From: Gordionus sp. m RMFG-2023
Taxonomy: Eukaryota; Nematomorpha; Gordioida; Chordodea; Parachordodidae
DNA length: 64,000 nt
Assembly: GCF_954871325.1 (NCBI RefSeq)
Contig: NC_088775.1
Span: 51,251,561 to 51,315,560 of the forward strand
Direction of reading: 5' to 3'
In this document: in pieces, positions 1-11,034 of the stretch
Position numbering within the stretch: position 1 is the stretch's first letter
Layout of the letters: each line of letters begins with the position of its first letter
Translations under genes and position numbers: made by a program
Notes under the pieces: model-generated
What the model saw: only the letters and a program-made list of their open reading frames with translations
What the model was told of the DNA's origin: nothing
Database searches by the model: none

Positions 1-1608
1 AAAGATATTTACAAAATGGCGAAAAAAATGCTAAGAAATTAATAGCCAAGGCGCAAGAAGATATAAAGGCAGGAGTTTGCTAAAGAAATGAAATGCGATG
101 AAGGAATGGGAAATGAGGTTCGAATGGCAAAGCAGATGGCAATAAAGAGGCAGGATGTGGTAGGTGTTAAGGTTTGAAAAATATGGAAGGAAAAATGGTG
201 ATTGATAGTAGTGGTAATAAGAATACCTGGAAGATCTACATAGAAAGACTTTGGAACGAAGAAAATGAATGGGATAATAATGTTAGTTTTGCAAAGGTAA
301 AAGGTCCAGTGTGTAAATTTGGCAAGGATGAAATAAAGAGAGCAGTGAAAAGATGAAAAAAGGGAAGGCATCGGGTGTGGTATCAGAGATATTTCTGATG
401 ATTTAGGAATTGAATGATTAATGAATTTAGCCAATCAAACTGTCACAGAAGGAACTATTCCCGAGGACTGGCGAAGAAATAAAAGTATACAAGTGGAAAG
501 GTGTACCTTTAGATTGCGGGTCTTACAGAGATATCAAACTCTTGGAACATGCAATGAAAATATTTGAGAGGGTGTTAAAGAAGCCGATAAGGGAACAAAC
601 TAAAATTGAAAAAATACAGTTTGGTTTTACATCGGGGAAAGGCGCAACAGATGCAATTTTTGTGGTGAGACAAATAGAGGAGAAATATCTTGCGAAGGAA
701 ATGAAACTGTAATATGCGTTTGTTGATTTGGAGAACATTTGAATGGGTGCTACGCGAGATTACTAGATGGGCCTTGAGAAAATCAGGTGTGAAGGAATTT
801 GGTTATCGCAGTGATGGCGTATGGGAGCACAAACAGCAGTACCGACGGATTATGGTGATAGTGAAAGCTTTGAGATGAAGGTAGGACTTCATCAAGGATC
901 CGTGCTGAGTTCATTATTATTTATCTTAGTAATGGATGTGGTGACTAGAGAAATGCGTGAAGGACTTCCCTGGGAGTTATTATATGCAGATGACCTTGTA
1001 TTAATGGCAAACAGTGAGGAAGAATTGAGGGATAAATTTAGTTATGGAAACAAAGGGCATGAAAATGAATACATATACAGCAAAGACAAAAACAAAGGTG
1101 ACGATTGGTGGGGAAAATTGAAAGATGGAGGAATCCGGTAAGTGGCCTTGTGGTGTATATGGGAAAAAGTTGCTAGAAATTCAATCCAATGCAGAGATGC
1201 CAGAAATGGGTACGTAATAGATGTAGCGGGAAAAGAAAGTTTGATGTTAGCAAGAATAACCTTTATTTGTAAAAGGTGCATAAAAGGGGTACATAATAAT
1301 GATAACGTAGAAAATGATGGCCTGGATATTGGTAATGGATTAACCCTAGGAAAAGTGGATAAGTTTTGTTATTTGGGTGATATGCTAAACGCAGATGGTG
1401 GTGCAGATTCTGCTCTTGTTGCAAGGGTCCGACAAGTATGGAAGAAGTTCAGACATCTATTCTAACTAATAAAAAATTCTCTGAAGTTTAAGTAAAGTTT
1501 ACATAAGCTGTGTGAGGAGTTGTTTAGTTTCGGCGAAACGTGGGCAATAAAATTGGCTCACGTAGCCAGATTAAGGAACAGAGATGAGGATGTTTAGATG
1601 GATGTATG
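1..1608 (+). pseudogene. RTE-like LINE, copy A, reverse transcriptase part (broken)
   Basis: Middle and 3' part of an RTE-type non-LTR retrotransposon that starts upstream of the window. Pieces in different frames match copies B (36-42 kb) and C (54.7-58.3 kb): a stretch before the RT domain at 1-420, RT text around 600-730, and the catalytic region at 821-1141, which reads HQGSVLSSLLFILVMD followed by YADDLVLMA, the RT active-site motif. A later domain (GNGLTLGKVDKFCYLGD) follows at 1320-1465. Several frameshifts and stops break the ORF. At about 1608 the LINE stops where foldback element FB1 begins, and it resumes near 5442. The family resembles the RTE LINE proteins often annotated as craniofacial development protein 2-like; clade placement is from motif memory, not from a search. 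Confidence 0.85.
1600..1608. repeat. probable target-site duplication of FB1, left copy
   Basis: GGATGTATG here matches GGATGTGTG at 5398-5406 and again at 5442-5450 with one mismatch. The uninterrupted LINE copy B reads GGATGTGTG at the same point. A 9 bp duplication would fit a Mutator-like or similar DNA transposon. Five to six extra bases (CAAAG) lie between this copy and the inverted repeat, so the exact edge is uncertain. Confidence 0.5.
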
Positions 1609-1613
1609 CAAAG

Positions 1614-4600
1614 CAGAGTTGTACATTTGCTCAAAATAAAAATTCGTAAAATTTGAAGATCTTTTATTTTTAAAAAATTTTTTATTTAAAAAAAAATTTA
1701 TATTAAAATGTCAATGAGGATGTAATGTAACACAGAAAAGAGACAATTGTCATAATCGTTATTTTTAAACTTTTTTGAATTTTTTTAAAGCAAATGGGTA
1801 AAAAAAGATATTGTTAATATATTAAATTAAAATTTCAGTGAAGATATACCACAGGAAAGTGACAATTGACATAATCGTTATTTTTGAACTTTTTTAAGAC
1901 AAATGGGTAAAAATAGATATTGTTAACATATTAAATTAAATCAGTGAAGATGTGCTACAGGAAAGTGACAATTGTCATAATAGTTATTATTGAAACTTTT
2001 TGAATTTTTTTAAGGCAAATGAGTAAAAATAGAAATTGTTAACATGTTAATTTAAAATTTCAATGAAGATGTACCATAGAATGTGACAATTGTCATAATC
2101 GTTAATTTTTAAATTTTTTGAATTTTTTTAATGCAAATGGGTAAAAAAGTATTTTTTTAACATATTAAATAAAAATTTCAGTGATGATGTACCACAGGAA
2201 AGTGACAATTGTCATAATCGTTATTTTTAAACTTTTTTGAATTTTTTTAAGGCAAATGGATAAAAATAGATAATGTTAACATGTTTAATTAAAATTTCAG
2301 TGAAGATGTTATTGTTAATATGTTTAATTAAAATTTCAGTATAAATGTACCACAGGAAAGTGACAATTGTCATAATAGTTAATTTTTAACTTTTTGAATT
2401 TTTTTAAGGCAAATGGGTAAAAATATATATTTTTATCATATTATATTAAAATTTTAGAAGATGTACTACAGGAAAGTGACAATTGTCATATACGTTATTT
2501 TTGAACATTTTTGATATTTTTTTATATATAACATAGAAAACTAACAATTGTCATATGTAATATTTTAAAACTTTTTTAAAATTTAAACAGGGATAATATA
2601 GATATTTTGAAAATTATTTATTATTTTAAAATTAGTGAAAATATATATTGTAACCAAGTTTGTTGTTAGAACGGTCCCACCATAAAGGTTTATATAATAT
2701 GATAAATTCAAAAGGTATCGGTTGAATTTTAAAAGGAGAAATATTTCGATGTTAATATTGAACTTTGGTAGGTTTACAATAAATATATATAATTAAAACT
2801 GCCTTTCGCGAGCTAATTGATAGAGTAAAATATAATAGATGCAGAATATATTCAAAATAAAAAAAAACTAGATCTACCCAATTGAATATGTTAGGTCAGG
2901 TGTTTTATTTCGTTAAAACCAAGAATTTGACAATCCATAAATATATTTTAAAAATCTGGACACGTGATACAAATTTGACCTGTGCCTTATAGCTCGCAAA
3001 GGCTTGCTATTTAATGTCGTTGTAAATTGTAAAAGCACGACTTTTACTTAAATAACGCTCAAATTATAGAAGTTAGAAGTCGCCACTTTTTAATATCTTA
3101 TAATCTAAAGCCATCAAAGATTTAAGAAACATGTTGAGCCAATATTTTTTATCAAAAAAAATTAGATTGGTTACGGTAATTTTTAAAAATTAGATAAGGT
3201 AGGACCGTTCTAACAACAAACCTGGTTATCAATATATATGTTCAATAATTTTGAAATAATAAATAATTTTCAAAATATCTTTATTTTATCCTTGTTTAAA
3301 TTTTAAAAAAGTTTAAAAATATTACATATGACAATTGTCAGTTTTCTATATTATATATTAAAAAAACTCAAAAAAGTTCAAATAACGATTATGACAATTG
3401 TCACTTTATAGTGGGACATCTTCACTGAAATTTTAATTTAACATGTTAACAATTTCTATTTTTACCCATTTGCCTTAAAAAAATTCAAAAAAGTTTAAAA
3501 ATAACGATTATGACAATTGTCACTTTCCTGTGGTACATCTTTACTGAAGTTTTAGTCTAACATGTTAACAATATCTATTTTTACCCATTTGCTTTAAAAA
3601 AATCCAAAAAAAATCAAAAATAACGATTATGACAATTGTCACTTTTCTATGGTACATCTTCATTGAAATTTTATTTTTACCTCTTAATAATATATATTAA
3701 AACCTATTTACGACACAATAAATCAAATAAGTTAAAAAATAACGATTATTACAATTGTCACTTTTCTGTGTTACTTATATTACATCTTCATTGAAATTTT
3801 AATTTAATTTTTAAATATAAATTTTTACCCATATATGCCAAAAAAAGTTTTAAAAAAATAACGATTATGAAAATTGTCGGTACATTATTTTAATTTAACA
3901 TGTGCTTATACTAACCCATTTATTTCAAAAAATAATATCAAAAAAATAATAATTTACTATAAATTTTTTTAAAACTTTTTTTGACATATATGGGTAAAAA
4001 TTTATATTTAAAAAAAAATTTATATAAAAATTTCAATGAAGATGTAATGTAACAAAGAAAAGTGACAATTCATAGTCGTTATTTTTTACTTATTTGATTT
4101 ATTGTGTCGGAAATAGGTTAAAATTTATATTATTAAGATGTAAAAATAAAATTTCATTGAAGATGTACCATAGAAAAGTGACAATTGCCATAATCGTTTT
4201 TTTTGAATTTTTTTAAAGCAAATGGGAAAAAATAAATATTGTTAACAAGTTAAATTAAAATTTCAGTGAAGATGTACCACAGGAAAGTGACAATTGTCAA
4301 AATCGTTATTTTTGAACTTTTTTAAGACAAATGGGTAAATATAGATATTGTTAACATATTAAATTAAAATTGCAGTGAAGCTGTACTACAGGAAAGTGAC
4401 AATTGTCATAATCGTTATTATTGAACCTTTTTGAATTTTTTTAAGGCAAATAGGTAAAAATAGAAATTGTTAACATAAAATTTCAGTGAAGCTGTACTAC
4501 TGAAAAGTGACAATTGTCATAATTGTTATTATTGAACCTTTTTGAATTTTTTTAAGGCAAATAGGTAAAAATAGAAATTGTTAACATGTTAAATTAAAAT

Positions 4601-5441
4601 TTCAGTGAATATGTACCACAGGGAAGTGACAATTGTCATAATCGTTATTTTTGAACTTTTTTGATTGTTTTTAAAATATTGTCACTTTCCTGAGGTAAAT
4701 CTTCACTGAAATTTTTATTTAATATGTTAACAATATCTATTTTTACCCATTTGCCTTAAAAAAATTCAAAAGTTAAAATTAACGATTATGACATTTGTCA
4801 CTTTCTTGTGGTACATCTTCACTGAAGTTTTAATTTAACATGTTAACTATATCTATTTTTACCAATTTGCTTTAAAAAAAATTAAAAAAGTTCAAAAATA
4901 TCGATTATGACAATTGTCACTTTCCTGTAGGACATCGTCACTGAAATTTTAATTTAATATGTTAACAATATCTATTTTTACCCATTTGTCTTAAAAAAAT
5001 TCAAAAAAGTTCAAAAATAACGATTATGACAATTGTCACTTCCCTGTGGTACATATTCACGTGGTACATTGCATCTTTATTGATATTTAATTTTCTTTTA
5101 AATATTAATTTTTAACCATATATATCAAGAAAAAGTTTAAAAAAAAATAAAGATTATGAAAATTGTCGGTATATCTTTAATGATTTCTCTATTTTAATCG
5201 AACATGCTTACTAACCCATTTACTTCAAAAAATAATATCATAAAAATAATATTTACTATAACATTATAAAATATGAAGAAGGTTGATCTAAAATATTTTT
5301 TAATAAAAGATCTTCAAAGATTCAAAATTTTTTAAAAATAAAAGATCTTCAAATTTTACGATCTTGATCTTTCTATTTTGAGCAAATGTACAACTCTGGA
5401 TGTGTGGGTATTTGAAAATCTTTGAGCAAATATACAACTCT
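1614..5441. mobile_element. Foldback element FB1 with repeat-array inverted arms
   Basis: The ends are inverted repeats: CAGAGTTGTACATTTGCTC at 1614 is matched in reverse at 5380-5398, and the match runs on for about 80 bp through TTTGAAGATCTTTTATTT. Between them lie arrays of a roughly 100-120 bp unit containing the 12 bp palindrome TGACAATTGTCA, the text TAATCGTTATTTTT, and GGCAAATGGGTAAAAATAG. The array runs forward at 1640-2640, reverse at 3240-3935, forward at 3960-4670 and reverse at 4680-5200, so the orientation switches three times. A 572 bp spacer with its own inverted ends sits in the first loop. The right terminus is duplicated: GAGCAAATRTACAACTCT occurs at 5380 and again at 5423. 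No transposase is visible, so it is presumably moved in trans. It sits inside RTE LINE copy A. Confidence 0.85.
2654..3225. mobile_element. Spacer or separate inverted-repeat element in the FB1 loop
   Basis: This 572 bp block begins CCAAGTTTGTTGTTAGAACG and ends with its inverse (CGTTCTAACAACAAACCTGG), a terminal inverted repeat of about 28 bp with two or three mismatches. Its interior lacks the TGACAATTGTCA unit that fills the arms. It is either the original single-copy core of FB1 or a later non-autonomous DNA transposon. The stem of the arms appears to continue right up to both edges, which slightly favours a core. No coding sequence is seen. Confidence 0.6.
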
Positions 5442-5763
5442 GGATGTGTGGGTAGGAATGGCGAGTAAGATTGGGTAAAGAAATGATTGGAGTGGTAATG
5501 CGACGAAATAGACTATGATGGTTTGGGCATGTGGAACGTATGACAAAAGACGACTGGGTAAAGAGATGCACCTTGATGGAAGTAGGAGGATCAAGACCTA
5601 GAGGAAGGCCCAAGATGACGTGGACAAATGTGATAGCGGCCGATATAAGAAGCATGAATCTTACAAATATTGATGCTCAGGACCGTCAAAAATGGAAAAG
5701 AAAAATAAGTGGGGAACCTGGCCTACCCGGGTAAACCTGAAAATCTCCATAGAGAAGAAGAAT
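5442..5763 (+). pseudogene. RTE-like LINE, copy A, 3' end
   Basis: This is the continuation of copy A after FB1. The reading frame at 5531-5734 gives MERMTKDDWVKRCTLME followed by GGSRPRGRPKMTW and DAQDRQKWKRKI, which is the C-terminal region also seen at 41.9-42.1 kb and in part at 58.2 kb. The 3' end is a short GAA-rich tail (GAGAAGAAGAA) after CCATA, in keeping with the short-repeat tails of RTE elements. No long poly-A is present. Confidence 0.8.
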
Positions 5764-7342
5764 AAAGTGTCTTGCATTTAAGATACTCTCATTTAGCAAA
5801 AGATACAAGTATCTTAGTATCTTTATTTAGATTCTACTTATTAAGGACATGCCCAATTATATTATGGGTTTATTATTGAAAAATTAAAAAAAAAATTATT
5901 TAAACCCTCATTCATAGTTAGCACGAATTCGGGGTGAATTATATAAAATACGCTGTATTTTTGTATTCTCCGCCACGAATTCGCGATAACTATTAGTGCA
6001 GGGTAAAGTACCACAATGTGGAAACTTATTTCATCCAATAATCAAATCCTACTCTTTAAAATCATTTTCTGAAGGATCAGGCAAATGCAAACTCTGTCTA
6101 GCTTTTCAAATTAATGAAAATAACTTATAAAACTTAGTTGATTTAGAAAAATTTAATAAATAGGCTATTAACTAAAATGGATTTCATAATATTAAATATT
6201 TATTTTAAAAAATTCAATATAATAATCTTATATTAAAGTCTATTAACTATCATATAATTTGCTATTTTGAATGCTTTAACAGTGGATCTATCAAATTAAG
6301 AAGATAATAAGGTAAGTTTTGTCATCCAAAGATTAATATATGCTGTATTATCATTTACAATATCTCGAAAGGTTAAATGGAGAGCCCCAAAGATATATCT
6401 TTATAAATGAATTTTATTCTTTCTCTTTATCACTTCCTTATTTTTTAAGACTACTTGAAAAATATAGAGATACTAACATTAAAAACAATCGATTTATAAA
6501 ATTAATATTTTATGCTTGGAAAAATGATATAATTAGTTCCTAAGTAAGTAAATCTAGAACGAGTATAAGTGTAAAATAATACTTCCACATTATGAAATAG
6601 ACTTTAATAAAACCGTAAATAAATTATCTATATAGAAAATATAATTTATTAGCAAAATTCTGATAATATACGAGTTTTCGAAAGCACAATATTCGAACAA
6701 TATATGTAAATATACTAAATTTTTTTCGATCATTTAAATTAAATTTTATTATATAAATAACACATGAAGAACACAAAATATTAATATAATGTAATATCAT
6801 TAAAATAAATAACAATTGTCATTAAGCAAATAAAATATATATAACGTCTATTTATGCATTTTAATAATAAGTTATAAATAAATATATTGCCTCGTCTAAT
6901 GTTGTACACAAATCATATGGTAAATAATTGTAAAATATAATTGTTATAATAATTTTTAAAGACCATTGGAGATAAAAGATAATATCAAATTGTTTCTTGG
7001 GCAAGTTTCTGAGTTTTTTTTGCAAAATATTTATAAAGAATAAAGAGCGACTTGTCTTTAATTTCAATTAATGGTTTAAACACAACAAAAAAATGCTCCA
7101 TGGAATGTTTTCTATCGAGTCATAACTGTATCCTGTCATAAAATAATGATTTTTTTTAAAATAAACTGTAATACTTGTTCGTTGATATATACTTGTAAAA
7201 TTTCAAATAAAAAGCAGTAATTGAAAATATGATTAAGTATTAAAATTCGTGTTACTGTGCTTTTTACATCATAATTTGGCCTTAAAACTAAAGTTTTTAC
7301 AACCACGTGATTTGTCTCAATTCCTGCTGGGCACTAAAATAG
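5764..7342. other. AT-rich interval with two unidentified coding-like stretches
   Basis: Mostly A+T-rich sequence. Near 5785-5830 it contains GATACAAGTATCTTAGTATC, a motif also found at 37.2-37.37 kb inside another transposon, so a MITE remnant is likely. Two short plus-strand frames look coding but are not recognised: 6005-6130, which contains GSGKCKLCLAFQI and follows a TGCAG acceptor-like site, and 6340-6543 (67 aa, MLYYHLQYLERLNGEPQR and on). Neither can be joined to a known family here. From about 6550 to 7340 I see no gene. Confidence 0.4.
6340..6543 (+). other. Unidentified 67-codon open frame
   Basis: ATG-initiated frame ending in TAA directly before GTAAGTAA. Codon use is less monotonous than the random A+T background (YLERLNGEPQRYIFINEF, then LLEKYRDTNIKNNRFIK), which suggests an old transposon or gene fragment. 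There is no recognisable domain, signal peptide or membrane segment that I would defend. It could equally be chance. Confidence 0.2.
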
Positions 7343-7516
7343 TTAATTCAAATATCTTATCCAATAAAAAAATCCTAAGTTTGAGCAGATGCTAAAAATT
7401 ACTTTCATTTCACGGCCTTTAGTTTCTATGGGTAAAAGAAGGGAACATATACCAGCGATAATGCTCGAAGCGGCATAAATATCGATTGCAGATCTCACAG
7501 AAGTTTTTAATAACAC
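7343..7516 (-). CDS. SVOP-like transporter, exon C (3' recognisable exon)
   Basis: Minus-strand exon of a major facilitator superfamily transporter of the synaptic vesicle 2-related (SVOP) type, a 12-helix membrane protein. It reads SVRSAIDIYAASSIIAGICS then LLLPIETKGREM, which lines up with the last helix and the conserved ETKGR box after it. The acceptor is ATTCAG|GTG, giving an exon start at 7516, in phase with exon B. As written, the frame runs to TAA at 7343-7345 (57 codons). Alternatively, a donor after GAAATGAAA (AAA|GTAATT) would end the exon near 7404 and place the true stop in a further exon that I do not see. Family identity rests on remembered SVOP sequence and is strong because three adjacent exons agree. 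Confidence 0.8.
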   Translation of the reverse strand: MLLKTSVRSAIDIYAASSIIAGICSLLLPIETKGREMKVIFSICSNLGFFYWIRYLN

Positions 7517-7974
7517 CTGAATTTTTTTAAGAATCTTTCTTTAAATGATCATTAAAAAATTAAATTTGTAATTTCATTGTAAAAAAAATTTTAATATTTA
7601 AAAAAAATGAATATATTTTTGATATGATCTTACGACATAAAAATACGTTATCAGAATTTGGTCAAGAACTAAAAACGGTTCCTAACTCTGGGTATAATCA
7701 ACTCATTTGTCTAATTCCTATGGGTGTTATACTTTTATAACCCTAATAGTATGTATAATTTCGAGGCAACACGTCCAGATTTAAACCACCGTCAAAAAAA
7801 ATTTTATCGCAAATTAGCCCCCCCCCCTTTTCATTTATAGTAGACACCTTATATTACAGAAGTAATCTTCAAATATATCTCAAACTATATTTCTTTCACA
7901 CAGCATGACATATTTTTATGTATTTCTGATAATTAAATATAATTTTATTAACGAATTATTTTGATAAAGGTTAC

Positions 7975-8064
7975 CTGAGCTACAAAAGGAGTAAGAATAG
8001 CACCTACACGAGCCATCATGCTGCAAGTACCTATGCCCAATGCCCTTATAGTCGTGGGATATAC
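7975..8064 (-). CDS. SVOP-like transporter, exon B
   Basis: A 90 bp exon encoding [20 protein letters not shown] then [10 protein letters not shown]. This is the hallmark VYPT-RA-G-GTCS-ARVGA-TPF box of SVOP/SV2-type transporters, at the helix 10-11 region. The acceptor is TTTAG|GTATATCC at 8064 and the donor is GCTCAG|GTAACC at 7975. Both are phase 0, so the exon joins exons A and C without a shift. The introns on either side are 148 bp (8065-8212) and 458 bp (7517-7974). No stop or frameshift is seen, so the gene looks functional here. Confidence 0.9.
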
Positions 8065-8212
8065 CTAAATAAAGCGGTCATAACATTATAAGAATCTTTA
8101 GTGGTCTTAAATTTCAATTTCAAAAAAATATTTGAATTTTGTGAATAATATATCTAACTCATGTTTAAATTGAAAAACACTTATAAAATAGGAAAATTTA
8201 AATAAATTTTAC

Positions 8213-8294
8213 TTCCGGAGTGTACACATAAGTAGCCTGAAAACCTGCGGATATAACTGTGCGAGCAATAAAAATGAAAGTTGTCATCATGGCT
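8213..8294 (-). CDS. SVOP-like transporter, exon A
   Basis: Exon of about 82 bp encoding AMMTTFIFIARTVISAGFQA then TYVYTPE. The FQ-TYVYTPE text leads directly into VYPT of exon B across donor GAA|GTAAAA. The first bases form a split codon, and the acceptor is an AAAG|AG repeat, so the exon starts at 8294 or 8292. The expected preceding segment of the family (helix 8 and the loop with GRK) is not next to it. The nearest recognisable upstream exon is at 31.4 kb, beyond more than 23 kb of transposons. Confidence 0.85.
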
Positions 8295-8636
8295 CTTTAT
8301 TTTAAATATCCAATTTGAAAAATAAAACTTAAAGTGAGCATTATGATTGAAACATCTACTCAGTTAGCTATATATATTCGTATCTGAATCAGCGAGACTT
8401 TTATAGATAAAGACTTTTTTGCGAAATTTTATCACGAATCCAATTCGGCGAAGCATTTATAGCAAAGATAAAATCGCGAACCCTTTATGGCGAACTTTTT
8501 ACCATGAATGTGTTTGCGCGAAGTTATTGAGCGCGTTAACAAGATATAAATATATTGTGAAAAAATTTATTAAAATAAAAGCAATATATTAGAATAATTC
8601 ACCCTTAGGAGTTCCTTTAATCATAAAAGCAACGAA
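8295..8636. other. Intron sequence with TCGCGAA-type repeats
   Basis: No gene. Between 8385 and 8530 there are several copies of short motifs such as GCGAA and ATCGCGAA spaced by 15-30 bases, starting after CGTATCTGAATC. A similar block (CTTATCTGAATC, then TTCGCGATAA, GCTATA and TTCGCGATAA) lies at 18860-19080. The two are probably ends or relics of one repeat family. Confidence 0.45.
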
Positions 8637-9175
8637 CCCTTTCGCGCCCAGTGAGATCATTTGTCATCAAAATTTTTATATTTAAAAAACTCATGTTTGC
8701 TATTTAGACGCATGAATTTACAAAACAATATTTATTATTACATGTTTTATCATTAACCTGTCAAAATCATAATTTTATTATATCAAAATACAAGTTCAAG
8801 GTTAGGTATTTTACGCGCCAAAATTTTTACACTTTTACATCGATAACCATTCTATATAAATATATATAAATCAAAGGTATATAATGTTTTTATAATAGAT
8901 TTTTACTAGTATTTCATATTTAGTAAAAGAAAATTTAACAATAACTATTATTTATATGATTTTTTGAAGGAAATCTAAATTGGTAACATTGGGATTTTAT
9001 AATGTAATTTTTTCTATAATTTTTTTAAATTAAATATTAAAAATATGATATAGTAAAAATTGAATATAGGTTATTTTCCATTTAGAAAGCCAATATAATA
9101 TTTGCAAAAGGTTAAGAAAGTGGGAATTTTTTTTTATTATACTATTTTTAAAATTTTTATAAATAATTTTTAGAT

Positions 9176-10168
9176 GACCTCAACATATAAATATACCAGA
9201 GGGAGATGGATTAAAACAATATTAGCTCAAAACCGCATAAATGGGGAATTACAATTTTCGCTTTATGTGGATCATCTGGAATGCTATGTGATTTCGAAAT
9301 ATATTTAGGAAAATCCACAAATATAAAAAAAACTTCGAAGGGAATTAGCGGAAATATCGTTATACAACTATTAGAAACTGTTCCCCCACATAAAAACCAT
9401 AAAATTTACATGGATAACTTATTTTCTTCGTATAATTTAGCAGTTGCTCTCAAAGATAATGGCTTTATCGTGTCGGGGACCCTTATATCTAATCGATTTT
9501 CGGGATGCCACCTGTATGATGATAGAATCCTAAAGAAAAAAGGAAGAGGGTCCCTTGATTATAAGATTCTAATAATAATATTATAATTTGCAAATGGTTT
9601 GATAACAAATCGATTATCACCATATCATCATTTATGGGAATAAATCCTATATCAAGAACAAAATGGTCGGTATCTGATAAGTTTTTCCAATGTTGAAATT
9701 CCAGCCATAATTCAAGACTATAACGGTGGTATGGGCGGGGTAGATCTCCATGATATGTTAATTGAACTCTACAGAACTGACAATGGAAGCATTTTTATAT
9801 GCGAGTTTTCTTTCATTTATTAGATTCCTGTTGTAGCAAATTCATGGTTGCTCTATAGATGCCATATAAATAGTAAACATGTATCTCTTTTAGTATTTAA
9901 AGCTCGGATAGCTAAAGGATTGATGATGGTTGGAAAGGTAAATGGTGAAAAAAAGGTACCTACTTTGAAGATTGAAAAAAGAAGGAAATTGAATAGTTTT
10001 CATCCAATCACAGAGATTAGATTAGATAAAACAGTCATCGGCGGCTAGCAGACAAAGATGCAAGAACTGCAAAAATGGTTATTCAAGATTTGAATGTATA
10101 AAATGTAAAATATCTTTATGTTTAAATAAAAATCGCATTTGTTTTATTTCTTATCATTCAAAATAAAT
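9176..10168 (+). pseudogene. piggyBac transposase, C-terminal two-thirds (broken)
   Basis: Frames at 9281-9586 and about 9660-10168 give a DDE-type piggyBac transposase. IYMDNLFSSYNLAVALKDNG carries the second catalytic Asp, and YNGGMGGVDLHDM carries the third. KKKGRGSLDYKI precedes the third. A C-terminal cysteine-rich domain (RCKNCKNGYSRFECIKCK, then CLNKNRICF) lies at about 10036-10165 in another frame. The N-terminal part with the first catalytic Asp is absent, and the region 8650-9170 is non-coding. At least three frame changes break it, so it cannot make an active enzyme. Confidence 0.85.
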
Positions 10169-10417
10169 TGTATATTTATTTACATATGAATATCCCAATG
10201 ATGACAATTGGTAACATTTCATAATTCTAATTGTATATTTCTTTACATATGAATATCCCAATGATGACAATTGGTAACATTTCATAATTCTAATTGTATA
10301 TTTCTTTACATATGAATATCCCAATGATGACAATTGGTAACATTTCATAATTCTAATTGTATATTTCTTTACATATGAATATCCCAATGATGACAATTGG
10401 TAACATTTCATAATTCT
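10166..10417. repeat. 63 bp tandem repeat, four copies
   Basis: Four nearly identical units start at 10166, 10229, 10292 and 10355, each running from AATTGTATATTTCTTTACAT to GGTAACATTTCATAATTCT. The unit is 21 codons long and open on the minus strand, giving a repeated KCYQLSSLGYSYVKKYTIRI, but this is probably a by-product of unit length. It lies between the transposase end and the right TIR. The near-identity points to recent amplification. Confidence 0.9.
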
Positions 10418-10536
10418 ATATATATATACCCTTTTTTAAATAAAAAAACGTTGAAAATGTGTTATTTCTGTTTTGTTTAACTCAGTTTTAAGAAAAAAAA
10501 TTTTTTGTTCACGGGAAATTTTCGGGCGCGAAAGGG

Positions 10537-11034
10537 TTTGAAGGATCTTTTGTCAATTATTCTATATCAGGTAAGCATGTGAGATTTATCTGATATGACC
10601 AAAAATGGTCTCTCTCACTCATGGCTGTATGGAGAGGGAATTTAGGCTCAGTTTTTTTACTCCAATAAATACCCCCCCCCCCCCCTATACATAAATGACA
10701 AAAAATGCGATTAAGAGTAAATTTTAAAAATATTCTGAAATATTTTAAAAAAATTCCGCATTAAAACAAGTTTAAACTTACCTTACTGATTTTCTCAATT
10801 ATTTTTAAAAATCATAGATGATTTGCTAAGTAATTTTTTTTAATTCGTGTAAATAATAAAAGGGATTCTCATTTTTTAAGATTCTCTATAAAATTGTGTT
10901 CTTTTATCGAAACCCGGAGAATCTAAACGTTTTATGTAATTGTTTCTGAAGAAAGAGAAGATTAGGAAAATGTTGGAAATAAATCATTCGATTTCCAATT
11001 TATAACTGTTTAGTTTTTCGCTTTGAAAATAATA
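10537..11034. other. AT-rich, no gene seen
   Basis: Contains a run of fourteen C at about 10671-10684, next to a G+C-richer block (GGTCTCTCTCACTCATGGC). That pairing is usually the edge of a decayed hAT or MITE, but I cannot find its partner end. Confidence 0.3.

Larger units (their letters stand above)
8637..10536 (+). mobile_element. piggyBac-family DNA transposon (decayed)
   Basis: A perfect 13 bp terminal inverted repeat, CCCTTTCGCGCCC at 8637 and GGGCGCGAAAGGG at 10524-10536, bounds a 1.9 kb element. The flanks read CGAA on the left and TTTG on the right; both could be eroded forms of the TTAA target duplication that piggyBac leaves. It encloses a transposase remnant and a 63 bp tandem array near the right end. 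It lies upstream (on the minus strand) of SVOP-like exon A, in the long intron. Confidence 0.85.

Noticed and set aside
10166-10411. 85-codon minus-strand frame made of four copies of a 21-residue block as a repeat protein
   Set aside because: It is fully explained by the 63 bp tandem repeat within the piggyBac end and has no independent support.
10166-10417. Repeat array considered as CRISPR-like
   Set aside because: The whole 63 bp unit is repeated without variable spacers, and the context is a eukaryotic transposon.
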